The position numbers and the translations under genes were made by a program. A DNA stretch of 64,000 nucleotides from JBGPTK01 sp963797765 (lineage in GTDB: Bacteria > Acidobacteriota > Terriglobia > Acidiferrales > UBA7541). The DNA is taken from contig CAWCQU010000007.1 in the NCBI GenBank assembly GCA_963797765.1, forward strand, positions 1-64,000, in the 5' to 3' direction. Positions 62,541-64,000 of this stretch are shown here, one piece after another (the stretch's first letter is position 1; each line of letters starts with the position of its first letter). The notes under the pieces were generated by a model that worked only from the letters and a program-made list of their open reading frames with translations, did not search any database and was not told the DNA's origin.

Positions 62541-63893
62541 TTAGGGCGTCGAGGTTGGAGCCGCGTCGTGGTGAAGGTTGTGGGCCAGCGTTTCGTTCAG
62601 GTTTGGAAGCAGTGAAAGAGCGCGGTCTCGCGTTGCGGCGAACTCCACGCGATCGCGGGCGGCAATTGGTTCAGACGACGGCAAATTCAGGTGTTCGAAA
62701 TTTAGGAATTGGCCTTGGTGCTGGATGCGAAAATCGAGGTGGGGGCCCGTGGCGAGGCCCGTCATGCCTACCAGGCCGATGCGCTGGCCCTGGTCCACTC
62801 GCTGGCCCGGGCGGACCAGAACGCGCGAGAGGTGCATGTAATAGGTTTCGTAGCCGTTGGTGTGCTGGATTTCGATCAGGTTGCCGGCGCCGCCTTTGCG
62901 GCCCGCGAAGATCACTTTGCCGTCGCCGATGGTTTGCACGGGAGTGCCGGTGGGCGCGGCGTAATCGGTCCCCAGATGCGGGCGATAGGTTTTCAGGATG
63001 GGATGGAAGCGGCTCTTGCTGAAATGCGATGTGACCGGCGCGGCGAATTTTAGCGGCGAGTGCAGAAAGGCGCGCTTGAGCGATTTGCCGTCGGGAGTGT
63101 AATAGGCTTCGTGGCCGACAGCATCGTGAAACAGGATGGCGCGGAAGATGTGGCCGTGATTGTTGTACTCGGCGGCCAGAATGTGGCCGTAGGTGACGGG
63201 CGAGCCGGTGGAGAAATGTTTTTTCTCGACGAGAACTCGAAACGTGTCACCCGGACGCGTATCGGTGTAGAAATCCATGTCGTAGCCGAAAATGTCGGCC
63301 AGGCGCATGGCGAGTTCGGGGCGTTCGCCTGCATCGAGAATGGATTCCCAGAGCGAGCCTTGAATTTTTCCGGCCACTCCTTCGGCCCCGGTGGTCGAAG
63401 GGATGTTCTGGATTTCGGCATGGAAGCTCGAACCCTCGGGAGCGATCCAGAGCATCCGGTCGGAATCAATCTGGTAGCGGACCGCGCGGAGATCACCCAG
63501 GACGGAGCGGCCCACCGCCAACTCGTTTCCCGCGCGCAATCGCCGAAGATCGAAAACATGCGAAGTGGAAGCGATCAACTTGGAAGCCGTCGGTGAATCC
63601 ACACCAAAATTCTGAAGCACGTTGGTAAAAGGCAAACCGCGCGGCACAACGCGCGACGAAAATAGTGTGACTTCCGATTGGATGCGCGCAGCTTCGACGT
63701 GAGCGAGGTGAATCTGGCGCGCGAGTTCCTGCTCGACGGCGCGGCGCTGCGAATAGGATTTGGCGAGCAGAGCGGTGGCCAGAACGGCAACCAGCGACCA
63801 GGCAATAATGTGGAGTGAAACGTTGCGGGCGCGCTTGGTGGCGGCCAAGGGGTCGAGCGGATCGCGTTGGACTGGCTGGGACACGTTGTCCAT
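62541..63893 (-). CDS. Membrane-anchored M23 (LytM) peptidase
   Basis: This 450-residue protein has one N-terminal transmembrane helix (LHIIAWSLVAVLATALLA, about 27-44), a coiled region, an OapA/LysM-like middle and a C-terminal M23 domain with zinc ligands in RPHLGTDYAAPTGTP, MHLSRVLV and GPHLDFRIQ. Such proteins cut peptidoglycan cross-links, as MepM does. ATG 63893 has GGGGGG nine bases upstream; the frame is open to 63983 but the added residues are not supported. The 3' end is 13 bases from the repeat at 62528. Confidence 0.9.
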   Translation of the reverse strand: MDNVSQPVQRDPLDPLAATKRARNVSLHIIAWSLVAVLATALLAKSYSQRRAVEQELARQIHLAHVEAARIQSEVTLFSSRVVPRGLPFTNVLQNFGVDSPTASKLIASTSHVFDLRRLRAGNELAVGRSVLGDLRAVRYQIDSDRMLWIAPEGSSFHAEIQNIPSTTGAEGVAGKIQGSLWESILDAGERPELAMRLADIFGYDMDFYTDTRPGDTFRVLVEKKHFSTGSPVTYGHILAAEYNNHGHIFRAILFHDAVGHEAYYTPDGKSLKRAFLHSPLKFAAPVTSHFSKSRFHPILKTYRPHLGTDYAAPTGTPVQTIGDGKVIFAGRKGGAGNLIEIQHTNGYETYYMHLSRVLVRPGQRVDQGQRIGLVGMTGLATGPHLDFRIQHQGQFLNFEHLNLPSSEPIAARDRVEFAATRDRALSLLPNLNETLAHNLHHDAAPTSTP

Positions 63894-64000
63894 TACTACT
63901 GGCCCCCCGCTAACGGAACCGGGAGCATATACCAGTCCAATCGCAGCTCCCAAGTGCATTTTTGCGCGGGGGTGCGACATCATAAATACAGAACTGGCGC

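Noticed and set aside
63894..63983. N-terminal extension of the M23 peptidase to the first ATG
   Set aside because: The 30 added residues look random and the ATG at 63893 has a G-rich binding site, so the short start is preferred.
1..64000. CRISPR array, prophage or integrative element
   Set aside because: I saw no regularly spaced direct repeats, integrase, capsid or transposase genes in any frame.

Overview
The window looks like a chromosomal segment of an Acidobacteriota bacterium, probably of the Koribacter/Solibacter/Terriglobus kind. The best markers are a secreted protein of the VWFA-related Acidobacterial type (43237-44979), a sortilin-like BNR-repeat protein of about 1060 residues (24981-28160), a Ser/Thr kinase with a C-terminal TolB-like propeller (45011-47683), a MerR-TPR fusion (18069-18989) and many small PilZ, YceI and response-regulator genes. 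It reads as core chromosome with some local decay. I see no prophage, insertion sequence, integrase or CRISPR array.

Layout. 1-10 kb: end of a tRNA-Pro, ROK sugar kinase, YceI, RecQ, Gfo/Idh/MocA oxidoreductase, a receiver-only regulator, AsmA-like protein, then a methyltransferase / metallophosphoesterase / DinB run. 10-25 kb: PAP2-type membrane enzyme, PilZ protein, TPR gene coupled to a CLC channel, a NarX/NarL-type two-component pair, MerR-TPR regulator, M14 carboxypeptidase, a second Gfo/Idh/MocA oxidoreductase and an ExeA-like AAA ATPase. 25-36 kb: sortilin-like protein, tRNA-His, a possible small RNA, a second receiver-only protein, small zinc-ribbon protein, MFS and APC transporters and an ACMSD-type amidohydrolase. 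36-42.3 kb: a threonine gene cluster (thrC2, thrB, aspartokinase, thrC1, all on the minus strand) led by a SAM-I riboswitch with terminator, and with a Thr/Ile-codon-rich leader in front of aspartokinase. 42.6-52.4 kb: SodC, VWFA protein, kinase-propeller and a secreted WD40-caspase protein. 52.5-64 kb: a badly frameshifted GH13 amylase, two tandem homocysteine S-methyltransferases with an APC permease, a P5C dehydrogenase, a nucleotidyltransferase/XRE toxin-antitoxin-like pair with a palindromic operator, a secreted dipeptidase and an M23 peptidase.

Three themes recur. First, amino-acid control: SAM sensing in front of thrC-thrB, a Thr/Ile leader in front of aspartokinase, and an mmuM-mmuM-mmuP-like locus that would feed methionine synthesis from methylated sulfur donors. 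Second, two dispersed short palindromic repeat families: about 70 bp in five copies, all in one orientation, and a 26-bp hairpin in three clear copies, two of which form an inverted pair around the dipeptidase. Third, five otherwise well conserved genes each carry one net +1 frameshift, and a sixth (GH13) carries about eight indels. That is either consensus error in the assembly or ongoing decay.

The strongest candidates for undescribed biology are the Thr/Ile leader with its hairpins before aspartokinase, the SAM-I control of a threonine branch, and the WD40-caspase / kinase-propeller / VWFA cluster.
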